Notes under the pieces: model-generated
The model's database searches: none
Told to the model about the DNA's origin: nothing
The model's input: the letters and a program-made list of their open reading frames with translations, nothing else
From: Rhodoblastus acidophilus
Lineage (GTDB): Bacteria; Pseudomonadota; Alphaproteobacteria; Rhizobiales; Beijerinckiaceae
Length of the DNA stretch: 64,000 nucleotides
Direction: 5' to 3'
Assembly: GCF_025961575.1 (NCBI RefSeq)
Contig: NZ_JAOQNX010000020.1
Span: forward strand, 1-64,000
Position numbers and translations under genes: made by a program
Shown here: piece by piece, positions 1 through 8,274 of the stretch
How positions within the stretch are numbered: the stretch's first letter is position 1
How the letters are laid out: every line of letters begins with the position of its first letter

Positions 1-222
1 CATCCACAGGCCGGAGACATGACCGCACCCGAAATGTTCATACCACGCCAAGAAAACCCTTGATCTAGGGGCGCCGTCCAGACAGGACAGGAACGAATTG
101 CGCCCCCAGATGCGTTCCGCTCCTTTGTCGCCTCGCGCGCAATTCGATCCAGTCCCCGAAACCCGAAACCGTCCCTTCATCATGCTGGGCTTAGATGACT
201 TGTCTCAACGTCATGAAGCCAG

Positions 223-1698
223 ATGACTCGCGGAAAAGTATTTGTACTGCTGAGCCTCGCCGTGCTCGCCCTGACCCTGGCGACGCCGATCCCGGCGCTG
301 TCGGATTTTTTGAACCATTTGACGCGCATGCATCTGCTTGTCGCCGAGCGCGCCGGCGATCCCTCGCCTTATTACGCCGCCGCCTGGGGCTTTTATCCCA
401 ATCTCGCCATGGACCTGATCGTGCCGGAGCTGGCGCGCTTTTTCGATGTCGACACGGCGGCGCGGTTGTTTGTGGCGGTGTCCCAGGGGCTGCTGCTTTC
501 CGGCGCGGTCGCCATCGAGCTCGCGGTGAAGCGGCGGTTTGACTATTCCGGTTTCGTCGCTTTGCTGTTCGCCTATTCCTTTCCCTTCGCCTGGGGGTTT
601 GTGAATTTTTCTTTCGGCCTCGGGATCGCCCTTTGGGGGATCGCGGGCTGGATTTTTTGGCGCGACAAGCTGGCGGCGCGCTTTGTCGTGCATTGCCTGT
701 TCGTCGGCGCTTTGTTCGTCGCCCATCTGTTCGCGCTCGGGCTCTATGGGTTTACGCTCGGTGTCTATGAGCTGTGGCGCTTTTCCGTGCGGCGCTCTGT
801 GGGGGATTTTGTGGGGGCGCTGGCTGTGCTCGCCGCGCCCGCGCTGGTCGCCGGCGCCGCCCTGATTTTTTTCGGGGGCTCGGTCGGGCAGGCCGGGAAT
901 TCCTGGGATTTCGGCTTCAAGCCGCTGTGGCTGCTGGTCGCCGCCAATGGCTATAGCACCGCGTTTTCGACGCTGATTTTCGCCTTTCTGGGCCTGGTCG
1001 CCTTGCGGCTGCGGCGCACGCAGGGGCTTGTCGTGGAACAGGCGGGGGCTTGGCTCGCGGCCGGTTTCGCCTTGCTCTATCTCGCCACGCCGCAAATGCT
1101 GTTCGACACCGCTTATGTCGATGTGCGCGTGATTGTCGCCGCCGCCTTGATCCTGCCGGGTTTTTTCAGCCTGCGCTTTCCCGATCCTGTTTGGGAGCGG
1201 CGGGCTGGGCTCGCCGGTTTGGCGCTCATCTGCGCCAATCTGGGTTGGGTTGGCTGGCTGTGGACCTCTTATCGCGCCGATTACGCGGCGATGATCCAAT
1301 CCTTCGGTCAGATCGACCGGGGCTCAAAAATTCTGGTGGCGCGGTCGCAGGAGGAATCGCCGTTCAGCGGCCAGACGCTGGAGCCCATGGTTCATGCGCC
1401 GACGCTCGCCGCCTTTTATGACAAGGCGCTGGTGTCCTCGGTGATGGCGCTGAAGGGCAAGCAACCCCTGATGTCGCGGCCCGGCTTCGAAGAGCTCAAC
1501 ATTCAGGACGCCGGCAGCGTGACCGTCGACGATCTCGCGCGGATCGCCGGTGAAAAATCCGGGCTGTTCGCCGGCTGGCCGCAAAAATTCGCGTTTTTGT
1601 ACGTGATCGGGCCGCCGGGCGAAAACCCGCTGCCGGGGCTGGTGGCGCCGCTGCGGGTCGAGCGGCGCTTCGCGCTTTATCGCATAAAGCCTATTTGA
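223..1698 (+). CDS. Polytopic membrane protein of unknown function
   Basis: This 491-residue protein begins with a hydrophobic segment and has about ten predicted membrane spans across residues 5-350. A soluble C-terminal part of roughly 130 residues follows. The first extracytoplasmic loop (residues 25-60) and the layout of spans resemble GT-C type glycosyltransferases, which use polyprenyl-linked sugars, but I see no diagnostic aspartate motif, so the enzyme class is only a guess. An in-frame ATG after a GAAG purine stretch was taken as start. Its end overlaps the convergent isochorismatase-like gene by a few bases. GC content is like the bulk of the window, which argues for a resident gene. 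No pathway can be assigned from the neighbours. Confidence 0.75.
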   Translation: MTRGKVFVLLSLAVLALTLATPIPALSDFLNHLTRMHLLVAERAGDPSPYYAAAWGFYPNLAMDLIVPELARFFDVDTAARLFVAVSQGLLLSGAVAIELAVKRRFDYSGFVALLFAYSFPFAWGFVNFSFGLGIALWGIAGWIFWRDKLAARFVVHCLFVGALFVAHLFALGLYGFTLGVYELWRFSVRRSVGDFVGALAVLAAPALVAGAALIFFGGSVGQAGNSWDFGFKPLWLLVAANGYSTAFSTLIFAFLGLVALRLRRTQGLVVEQAGAWLAAGFALLYLATPQMLFDTAYVDVRVIVAAALILPGFFSLRFPDPVWERRAGLAGLALICANLGWVGWLWTSYRADYAAMIQSFGQIDRGSKILVARSQEESPFSGQTLEPMVHAPTLAAFYDKALVSSVMALKGKQPLMSRPGFEELNIQDAGSVTVDDLARIAGEKSGLFAGWPQKFAFLYVIGPPGENPLPGLVAPLRVERRFALYRIKPI

Positions 1699-2224
1699 TC
1701 AGGGCGCTCACCGCGCGGAAATCAGGGTTTTCGGCGGTCTGCGCCCATTCGAAGGCGACCATTTCGGTGGTGACGATTTCGGCGCCGTGGTGGGCCATGC
1801 GCGCCAGCGCCGCCGCCTTGTTCTCGGGCGCGCGCGAGCCGATAGCGTCCTGGACAACAAAAGTTTTGCGACCGGCGGCGATCAGGCCGAGCACGGTTTG
1901 CAGCACGCAGACATGCGCCTCGCAGCCGGCGACGACGACTTGGGCGTCTGTGGGGATGTTTTGCAGCACGCCTTCGGCGCGGCAGGCGTCGAAGGCGAGT
2001 TTGGTCATGACTCGCTCGCCCTCGACCGGCAGGTCGGGAACGGTGGCGCCCAGGCCTTTTGGGTACTGCTCGGTGAACAGGCGGGGGACATTGAGGAGTT
2101 TGGCGATCTCCAACAATTTGCCGGCGTTGCGGATCGCGGCCTCGGCCTCGTGTATCGCCGGCATCAGCCGCGCCTGGAAATCAATGACGAGGAGCAGGGA
2201 TTTGTGCGGGTCGATGGTGAGCAT
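1691..2224 (-). CDS. Isochorismatase-like cysteine hydrolase
   Basis: The 177-residue product belongs to the isochorismatase-like (cysteine hydrolase) superfamily. The catalytic triad is visible: Asp15 in LLVIDFQ, Lys75 in VMTKLAF and Cys106 in CEAHVCVLQT. Family members hydrolyse isochorismate, nicotinamide, N-carbamoyl compounds or ureidoacrylate, and the sequence does not show which. The closest subgroup in feel is the YcaC/ribonuclease-like hydrolase group. The reading frame stays open 36 codons further upstream, but the ATG at 2224 is preferred because GAGGA sits eight bases before it and the conserved MLTIDPHKSLLLVIDF start fits family length. It is monocistronic and convergent with the membrane protein on its left. 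Confidence 0.85.
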   Translation of the reverse strand: MLTIDPHKSLLLVIDFQARLMPAIHEAEAAIRNAGKLLEIAKLLNVPRLFTEQYPKGLGATVPDLPVEGERVMTKLAFDACRAEGVLQNIPTDAQVVVAGCEAHVCVLQTVLGLIAAGRKTFVVQDAIGSRAPENKAAALARMAHHGAEIVTTEMVAFEWAQTAENPDFRAVSALIK

Positions 2225-2387
2225 TTTTCCTCGAGGAGGGACGGGGTTTTGGATTTTGGCCCAGTCGTAGCATGGGAATGCGGCGGGGTCGCCTGGGGAG
2301 GGGAGGAAACGGCGGAGAGCCGGACATTGCAACGCCGGACCAGAGGCGTATTATCTTGTTTAATGTTGTGTCCAACGGCCAAATAGG

Positions 2388-2648
2388 ATGAGTACAAACT
2401 TCTTTGATAAACTGTGGCCATACCTGTTTATCGGAACCGTTGCGTTTAGCGCGTTGATTGCATTTGTAGAAATTTTCCTAAAGGACTCAAGAGAGTTCGT
2501 GAATGTCAAACGATCCTTGGCGAGGCCAATCATTATCTTTTCCGCGATTCTGGTCCTATATGCGATATTTTCGCCTACGTTTTGCGAAAATGTGAAGTGT
2601 AGGGGCCATGGAAGTCTCGATCATATAGTCGTCGCGCCATCAAAATGA
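2388..2648 (+). CDS. Small AT-rich membrane protein, unknown
   Basis: This 86-residue protein has two hydrophobic segments (about residues 10-31 and 46-64) separated by a charged loop, so it is probably an inner-membrane hairpin. It is not recognised. Base composition is clearly lower in GC than the flanking isochorismatase and CorC genes, and codon use shows many A/T third positions, which suggests recent acquisition together with the next two reading frames. Its stop codon shares one base with the start of a 27-codon frame, and the larger unknown gene follows after that. Function cannot be inferred. Confidence 0.5.
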   Translation: MSTNFFDKLWPYLFIGTVAFSALIAFVEIFLKDSREFVNVKRSLARPIIIFSAILVLYAIFSPTFCENVKCRGHGSLDHIVVAPSK

Positions 2649-2731
2649 TGAGAGCAAAGGACCCTTCGAAGCGTGCAATCAGCAATGCTGATATAAATAT
2701 TGTAGATCATTCCGAAACCAGCGAAGTATGA
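2648..2731 (+). CDS. Possible 27-residue coupled micro-ORF
   Basis: An ATG overlaps the stop codon of the upstream membrane protein (TGATG) and opens a frame of 27 residues that closes three bases before the next gene. The arrangement would let ribosomes pass from one frame to the next. The peptide is hydrophilic with no recognised motif. It may be a real coupling peptide, the remnant of a longer gene, or chance. Only the tight spacing supports it. Confidence 0.25.
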   Translation: MRAKDPSKRAISNADINIVDHSETSEV

Positions 2732-2734
2732 CGC

Positions 2735-3460
2735 ATGACGCTACCTCTTGTTTCGCCGTTGTTAACCGGGTTGATCAACATCGCTCGAGAAAAATATAAG
2801 GCGGAAAACGAAGCTTGGGTACAGCTATCTCTCCTTCTCTCCGGCCGGTTCAATTTGGACGCGGCACTTATTAGCCTCCAGTGGCAAGGGGAGGTCGATA
2901 TATTATTGAGATGCCTTGAAGACGAAATTAATATAAAGAGTAATGCGTCAGAACCTGATTTTTCCAGCCACTATCTATTAATGCTTTCGGAAACGTGGGT
3001 CGTAGGCTGTTACGAAATACTTCGAGCGTTTTATCAACGGGATCGAGACGCTGCTAAAGCCGGGATGCCGAAATCCGGAGTATCCGATATAGATGAATTC
3101 AGGCTGATTTTTAATGAATTCGAAATCTTACGAATGCCCATGGCAAAATACGAGATAGCAAAAGACTACGAGTTAAAACACCCTCTGCCTATGTGGGGGG
3201 TGGATGACGACGAATCTAAACCGCCAGAATTCTATGATCCTAAAGATCCCAGTCGATTCCATATTATGCCAAGAGGATTGTCGCCGCGTGGTTCGGCTCG
3301 GTGGCTCGCGTTTGATGTCCGAAATTCGCGGCAGCATGGGGTCGAGCGTCGTGATCTCGCGGATCGCCTGTTATCGTTGCTTAAGTCAGTGAAAGGTGCT
3401 GGTGAACTCGAGGCCGAGCAAAACGCTGCTTCGCAGGATTTGGCGCGGTTGGGGCGATAG
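2735..3460 (+). CDS. Unknown AT-rich cytoplasmic protein
   Basis: The 241-residue product is soluble, has no signal peptide and is predicted mostly helical. I do not recognise the family. Visible features are aromatic-rich helices around residues 85-110 (LLMLSETWVVGCYEILRAF), an acidic, proline-containing loop (residues 150-170) and an Arg/Lys-rich C-terminal segment ending in a short coiled-coil-like stretch. The ATG has no strong ribosome-binding site, which fits translation coupled to the preceding micro-ORF. GC is low in the first two thirds and rises toward the chromosomal norm in the last 200 bases, as if an acquired gene had been fused to or ameliorated against local DNA. Function unknown. 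Confidence 0.6.
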   Translation: MTLPLVSPLLTGLINIAREKYKAENEAWVQLSLLLSGRFNLDAALISLQWQGEVDILLRCLEDEINIKSNASEPDFSSHYLLMLSETWVVGCYEILRAFYQRDRDAAKAGMPKSGVSDIDEFRLIFNEFEILRMPMAKYEIAKDYELKHPLPMWGVDDDESKPPEFYDPKDPSRFHIMPRGLSPRGSARWLAFDVRNSRQHGVERRDLADRLLSLLKSVKGAGELEAEQNAASQDLARLGR

Positions 3461-3865
3461 GGCGCATTTGCTTCAACCGTCGCCTTGAGCCGACCTCTTC
3501 CTTTCGGCTGCCGGCAACGGTCATGTTTCTGACCGCGTTCGCGCGTCGGTGTTGCTAGCGGCGCCACCGGGCGGTTGTAGCACTGTGTTCAAAAGCTCGC
3601 AAAACCGGTGAATTCTTGCGAATTTCGCGCGAAAAAGCTGCAAAGAGCGCGCGATTCTTGCGTGTTCAACTTGACGGTTGTGTACAATATCTGCTCCTGG
3701 CTGCGCAGGAGCGCCAGCGCAACGGTTTTATTCTAGCGGACGATTTCTGTTGCGGAACAGTCCGTTAGGCGACGGTTTGGCTCCAAAAATGTTTCACGTG
3801 GAACCATATGGTGGACAAAATCTTGCGGTTGCTGCGTTTTCACCTTTGATCGCGACATTAAAAGC
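3461..3865. other. Gene-poor intergenic stretch
   Basis: I see no convincing gene in this 400-base gap. A 92-codon open frame from 3678 lacks protein-like composition and overlaps the CorC gene end, so it is not called. The stretch holds AT-rich DNA, the palindrome TTTCGCGCGAAA near 3624, a 12-mer CGCGCGATTCTT (3648-3659) that recurs near the second parS-like site at 46273-46284, and the parS-like site itself. Confidence 0.6.
3790..3805. other. parS: parS-like ParB-binding site A
   Basis: TGTTTCACGTGGAACC matches the widely conserved bacterial parS sequence TGTTTCACGTGAAACA at 14 of 16 positions, including the central CACGTG and the left arm in full. ParB binds such sites to load onto the chromosome and bring the origin region to ParA. 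It lies in a non-coding gap, as expected for a functional site. parS sites cluster near the origin in alphaproteobacteria. A second candidate is at 46100. Confidence 0.6.
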
Positions 3866-5167
3866 TTATTTTCGCGCCTCTGTTCCGGGCGGCGTCAGGC
3901 GCAGGAGCGTGATGCGGTTCTTCTGTTTGCGCAAAACCTCGAAGCGGAAGCGGTGAAACACGAATTGCTGGCCCTGGTCGGGGATGGTTCGCGCTTCGTG
4001 GATCACCAGGCCGGCGATGGTGGTCGCCTCCTCGTCCGGCAATTCCCAGGTCATGAAACGGTTGAGGTCGCGGATCGGGACGGAGCCTTCGACCAGGACG
4101 GAGCCGTCGGGCTGGCGGCGCACGCCGATCATGGCGACGTCGTGCTCGTCGCGGATGTCGCCGACGATCTCTTCCAAAATGTCTTCGAGGGTGACGAGGC
4201 CCTGCACGTCGCCATATTCGTCCACCACCAGGGCGAAATGGGTTTTGCGCTTGCGAAACGCTTGCAGTTGCTCCTCGAGCTGCGTGGTTTCGGGGACGAA
4301 CCAGGGCGTGGCGATAATGGAGTCGAGTTTGACCTTGTCGATCTCGCAGCCGGATTCCGCCAGGATGCGGAGAAAATCGCGGGCGTGGAGCACGCCGACG
4401 ATATTGTCGGGCTTTTCGCGCCACAGGGGCAGGCGGGTGTAGGGGGAGTTGACGACATCGTTCAAAATGTCGGCCGGCGGGGCGTCGGCGTCGATGGTCA
4501 GCATTTTGGTGCGATGGACCATCACGTCGGAGACGGTCAGCTCCTTCAGGTCGAGCAGGCCGCCGAACATGTCGCGGTCGTCCTTGTCGACGCCGCCTTC
4601 CCGGTGCATCAGGTCGACGGCGCTTTTCAGCTCCTCCTGCGGGGTGAGCAGGTTTTTGACGTGGCCGGGGCGCAGGCCGGCGAGATGCAGCACGCCGCGC
4701 ACGATGAGTTCGACGATGAACAGGATGGGGCCGAAGGCCGCGACGAAAAAGGCGGTGATCCGCGCCACCGCCAGCGAGAACGAGTCGGGATAGGTGATCG
4801 CCACCGTCTTGGGCATGACCTCGGCGAAGATCAGCAGCAGCACGGTCATGGAGGCGGTGGCGTAGATCGCGCCCTCGGGGCCGAACACCGCCACCAGCAC
4901 CGTGGTGAGAAAGGCGGAGGCGCCGATATTGACCATGGTGTTGCCGAGCAGCATGGCGCCTATCAGCCGGTCGCGCCCGGCGAGCAGGCGCAACACGATT
5001 TTCGCCCTTGCGTCGCCCTGCTTTTCCAGGGCGTGCATGCGGGCGCGCGACGCCGCCGTCATCGCTGTCTCCGAGGCGGCGAACAACGCCGACAGCAGCA
5101 GGCAGGCCAACAGGATCGCCGCGGCGATCCAGATGTTCACCGGCAGGGGGTCGCCCGCGCCATGCAT
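3866..5167 (-). CDS. CorC/HlyC-family membrane protein with CBS domains
   Basis: The 433-residue protein has the standard order of the family: a DUF21 (CNNM-type) transmembrane domain (about residues 8-190), a CBS pair (about 205-335) and a C-terminal CorC_HlyC domain (about 345-425). The family includes magnesium/cobalt efflux-related proteins, and CBS pairs bind adenine nucleotides and gate transport. Haemolysin in older annotations is misleading. The ATG lies six bases downstream of the aroKB stop on the same strand, so the two genes are probably co-transcribed, an arrangement I recall from many Rhizobiales genomes. Length is normal and no defect is visible. Confidence 0.9.
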   Translation of the reverse strand: MHGAGDPLPVNIWIAAAILLACLLLSALFAASETAMTAASRARMHALEKQGDARAKIVLRLLAGRDRLIGAMLLGNTMVNIGASAFLTTVLVAVFGPEGAIYATASMTVLLLIFAEVMPKTVAITYPDSFSLAVARITAFFVAAFGPILFIVELIVRGVLHLAGLRPGHVKNLLTPQEELKSAVDLMHREGGVDKDDRDMFGGLLDLKELTVSDVMVHRTKMLTIDADAPPADILNDVVNSPYTRLPLWREKPDNIVGVLHARDFLRILAESGCEIDKVKLDSIIATPWFVPETTQLEEQLQAFRKRKTHFALVVDEYGDVQGLVTLEDILEEIVGDIRDEHDVAMIGVRRQPDGSVLVEGSVPIRDLNRFMTWELPDEEATTIAGLVIHEARTIPDQGQQFVFHRFRFEVLRKQKNRITLLRLTPPGTEARK

Positions 5168-5173
5168 GGAAAA

Positions 5174-6931
5174 TCAGTCTCCGTTGCGCAATTCGTCTTC
5201 GAGGAAAACCCGGACTTTTGCGACATCGACATTCTTGGCGATGAAACTTTGTCCGATGTCCCGGGCGAGGATGAAGGTGAGCGCGCCGCGCTTGACCTTC
5301 TTGTCCTGGGCCATGGCGGTGAGGATTTCATCGACGTCGCAGGGTTTTGACAGCGCCTGGCGGATGCGCGTCGGCAGGCCGACGGCGCGCAGATGCGCCT
5401 CGACCCGCTCGGCGGCTTCCGGCGGGCAAAAGCCTTCGCGGGCGGAAAAGCGGAAGGCGCAGGCCATGCCGACCGCGACGCCTTCGCCATGGACGAGGCG
5501 GGCGGAATCGTAGCCGACGATTTTTTCCAGCGCGTGGCCAAAGGTGTGGCCGAGGTTGAGCAGGGCGCGGTCGCCTTGCTCGGTCTCGTCGCGGGCGACC
5601 ACGGCGGCCTTGGCCTCGCAGGAGACGGCGATGGCGTGCTCCAGCTCAGGTCCGCGGGCGAACACCGCGGGCCAGTGGCGCTCCAGCCAGGCGAAGAAAT
5701 CGGGGCGGTCGATCAGGCCATATTTGACCACTTCGGCATAGCCGGCGGCGAATTCGCGCGGCGGCAGGGTGGCGAGGCTGCCGGTGTCGGCCAGCACCAG
5801 CGAGGGCTGGTGGAAGGCGCCAATCAGATTTTTGCCATGGGCGGAATTGATGCCGGTCTTGCCGCCGACGGACGAATCGACCTGCGACAGAACGGTGGTC
5901 GGGATCTGGACGAAATTCATGCCGCGCCGCAGGCTGGCGGCGGCGAAGCCGGTGAGGTCGCCCATGACGCCGCCGCCGAGCGCGATCAGCAGGTCGCCGC
6001 GCTCCACGCGCGCCTCCAGGGCGGCTTCGCAGAGTTGCTGGAAATGGGCGAAATCTTTCGTCGATTCGCCGGGCGGCAGGATCAGACGGTTGTGGCGGAT
6101 TCCGGCGGCGTCGAGACTGGCCTCGAGCGGCGCGAGCCAGAGCGCGCCGACATGGGCGTCGGTGACGATGAACACGTTTGCGCCCGGCGCGAGCTGCGCG
6201 ATGCGGGCTCCGGCCGTGGCGATCAGGTTGGGGCCGATCAGAATGTCGTAGGATCGGTCGCCGAGCGCGACCGCGACGTGGGCCGCCGCGGGGGGAAGGA
6301 CGAGCGTGTTCATGTCGGCTGCGAATTCTCCTTGCTTGGCCAGATGCGCGTCGAGCGCCTGCATGATCTCTTCGACGATGACTTCGTGCGGCGCGTCGCG
6401 CGATTGCGCGGCGATGTCGGCTTCCGCGTAGATGGGATAGCGCTGGTCGATCAGACGGCGCATGACGCCCTCGGGGTCGTCGTTTTGCAGCAGCGGCCGG
6501 GTCGGGCGTTTTCGCACGCGACGCATCAGCACGCCGAATTCGGCCTGCAGCCAGATGGACACGGCGCGTTCGCGGATGAGGTCGCGGGTGCGCGGGTCGA
6601 TGAACGCGCCGCCGCCCGTGGCGATGACGCGCTCACCCTCGCCGATCAGGCGGGCCAGGACGCGCCGCTCGCCGTCGCGAAAATAGGGCTCGCCATGGGA
6701 GGCGAAAATCTCTGAAATGGTGAGGCGGTGGGCCGCTTCGATCTCGTGGTCGGAATCGACGAAGGCGAGGTTGAGGCGCTGCGCCAGCCGCTTGCCTATA
6801 GAAGTCTTGCCCGACCCCATCATGCCGACGAGCACGAGGGGGCGGCCGGCGAGCGCGGCGACGATTTTTTCCGCAAGCAAATCCCTCGCCGGCGGCGCTT
6901 CCGGCGTCGGGGCGATGACTTGATCCGACAT
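5174..6931 (-). CDS. aroKB: Fused shikimate kinase / 3-dehydroquinate synthase
   Basis: One uninterrupted frame of 585 residues encodes two enzymes of the shikimate pathway. The N-terminal part (about 30-200) is shikimate kinase: P-loop GMMGSGKTS at 36-44, the Asp of FVDSDHEIE and the GGGAF glycine motif. The C-terminal part (about 215-585) is 3-dehydroquinate synthase, with the NAD-binding GGGVMGDLTGF and the substrate/metal segment HTFGHALE. DHQ synthase makes 3-dehydroquinate from DAHP, while shikimate kinase phosphorylates shikimate several steps later, so the fusion links non-consecutive steps. In most relatives aroK and aroB are adjacent but separate. The internal Met of ADMNTLVLPP could serve as a separate aroB start. 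The downstream CorC gene follows after six bases. Confidence 0.95.
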   Translation of the reverse strand: MSDQVIAPTPEAPPARDLLAEKIVAALAGRPLVLVGMMGSGKTSIGKRLAQRLNLAFVDSDHEIEAAHRLTISEIFASHGEPYFRDGERRVLARLIGEGERVIATGGGAFIDPRTRDLIRERAVSIWLQAEFGVLMRRVRKRPTRPLLQNDDPEGVMRRLIDQRYPIYAEADIAAQSRDAPHEVIVEEIMQALDAHLAKQGEFAADMNTLVLPPAAAHVAVALGDRSYDILIGPNLIATAGARIAQLAPGANVFIVTDAHVGALWLAPLEASLDAAGIRHNRLILPPGESTKDFAHFQQLCEAALEARVERGDLLIALGGGVMGDLTGFAAASLRRGMNFVQIPTTVLSQVDSSVGGKTGINSAHGKNLIGAFHQPSLVLADTGSLATLPPREFAAGYAEVVKYGLIDRPDFFAWLERHWPAVFARGPELEHAIAVSCEAKAAVVARDETEQGDRALLNLGHTFGHALEKIVGYDSARLVHGEGVAVGMACAFRFSAREGFCPPEAAERVEAHLRAVGLPTRIRQALSKPCDVDEILTAMAQDKKVKRGALTFILARDIGQSFIAKNVDVAKVRVFLEDELRNGD

Positions 6932-7008
6932 AGTCGCTATGTACTATCACGCCCCGTCCCTGAAAATAAGCGGCGGCGGCGTGAAATCTTAAAGGGATTG
7001 TCCGCGAC

Positions 7009-7152
7009 ATGCCCAGCCTCATGCGCCTCCTGTTCTTCGTCGGCCTGTTCTGCGGCGTGATTTTCGTCGCCGCGGCCGCGCTCGTCGCCTTCGTCGAACC
7101 GGCGCCGCGCGAAATCAGCCAGACGGTCAAGCCGGATCTGTTGAACAAGTGA
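7009..7152 (+). CDS. Small single-span membrane protein upstream of xerD
   Basis: A 47-residue frame begins MPSLMRLLFFVGLF and carries one membrane span (about residues 5-28) followed by a short polar tail with a Pro/Glu/Arg motif. The start is an ATG with AAAGGGA about eleven bases upstream. It was too short for routine frame calling but looks real: its stop overlaps the GTG start of xerD (GTGA), and I recall equivalent tiny membrane proteins before xerD in other Rhizobiales. Function is unknown, and coupled translation with xerD is likely. Confidence 0.65.
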   Translation: MPSLMRLLFFVGLFCGVIFVAAAALVAFVEPAPREISQTVKPDLLNK

Positions 7153-8105
7153 CGGCGGGGCCCGGCCCGCTCGCGGATTTTCTGGCGTCGCTCGCCGCCG
7201 AGCGCGGGGCGGCGAAGAACACGCTCGACGCCTACCGCCGCGACCTCGCGGATTATCTGGCGCATCTTTCCGCGCGAGACCGCGACGTCCTGACGGCGAC
7301 GCCCCAGGACATTCGCGACCATCTGGCCGCGCTGGCGCAGGCCGAGCTGAAACCGTCCTCGACCGCGCGAAAACTATCGGCGATCCGCCAGTTCCACCGG
7401 TTCCTCGCCGCCGAGGAGCTGCGCGCCGACGATCCCGCCGCTTTGCTCGAGGGGCCGCGCCAGGGTCGGCGGTTGCCGAAGATTTTGAGCGTCGAGCAGG
7501 TCGACCGGCTGCTGGCCGTGGCGCGCGAAGGGTTGGATGATGCCGGGCGGCCCAAGGACGAGCTTTTGCGCGCCCGGCGCGCCGCCTGTCTGCTCGAGGT
7601 GCTGTACGCCTCGGGCTTGCGCGTTTCGGAGCTGGTGTCGCTGCCGCTGTCGGCGGCGCGGCTCGCCGCAAAAAGCCTGGACCAGGGCGGCGGCTTTCTG
7701 ACCATCAAGGGCAAGGGTGGGCGCGAAAGGCTGGCGCCGCTGACGCCCGCCGCCTGCGCGGCGCTGATCGCGTACCGAAAACTGCTGCTGGAGCTGCATC
7801 CGGGCGCCGCCGCGCAAAAATGGCTGTTCCCGTCCGAAGGCGAGAGCGGCCATCTGACCCGCCAGGTTTTTGCGCGCGAGCTGAAATTTTTGGCGGCGGC
7901 GGCGGGGTTGCCGCCCGCGAAAGTCAGCCCGCACGTGCTGCGGCACGCCTTCGCCAGCCATCTGCTGCAAAACGGCGCCGACCTGCGCATCGTGCAGGAG
8001 CTGCTGGGACATGCGGATATCGCCACGACGCAGATCTACACGCATTTGCTCGACGACCGCCTGAAGGCCATGGTGCGCGACCTGCATCCGCTGAACGACG
8101 CGTGA
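7149..8105 (+). CDS. xerD: Tyrosine recombinase XerD
   Basis: The 318-residue protein is a site-specific tyrosine recombinase of XerC/D type, which with its partner resolves chromosome dimers at dif at the division septum. The N-terminal core-binding domain spans about 5-95. The catalytic residues are all visible: Arg158 (SGLRVSEL), Lys189 (GKGGRER), His262 and Arg265 (HVLRHAFASH), His288 (LLGHAD) and the nucleophile Tyr297 (TQIYTHL). The GTG start overlaps the stop of the small membrane protein by four bases. Position opposite aroK is the usual place for xerD in this order, which separates it from phage integrases. Confidence 0.92.
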   Translation: MTAGPGPLADFLASLAAERGAAKNTLDAYRRDLADYLAHLSARDRDVLTATPQDIRDHLAALAQAELKPSSTARKLSAIRQFHRFLAAEELRADDPAALLEGPRQGRRLPKILSVEQVDRLLAVAREGLDDAGRPKDELLRARRAACLLEVLYASGLRVSELVSLPLSAARLAAKSLDQGGGFLTIKGKGGRERLAPLTPAACAALIAYRKLLLELHPGAAAQKWLFPSEGESGHLTRQVFARELKFLAAAAGLPPAKVSPHVLRHAFASHLLQNGADLRIVQELLGHADIATTQIYTHLLDDRLKAMVRDLHPLNDA

Positions 8106-8274
8106 CGCTCGCGCCCTGCCGGAGCGTTTAGGCCTTGTTCATCGTTCCCGCATAGGTTGCATTCTTGCAATGCCCCTTCAGTTTCGTCCGACCGCCGCCG
8201 TGGCGCTTCGATAGCGCTTGGGTTCGCGACGGATGAGCCATGGCGAATCCCTCCCGTTGACCCGGAGACAAGAC

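Noticed and set aside
3678-3956. 92-codon plus-strand frame over parS-like site A
   Set aside because: No ribosome-binding site, no protein-like pattern, and overlap with the corC 3' end.
3953-6715. Long plus-strand open frames (3953-5350, 5393-6715) opposite corC and aroKB
   Set aside because: Their translations are rich in Asp, Gly, Val, His and Arg in a repetitive way typical of antisense frames of high-GC genes, and the minus strand encodes clear enzymes.
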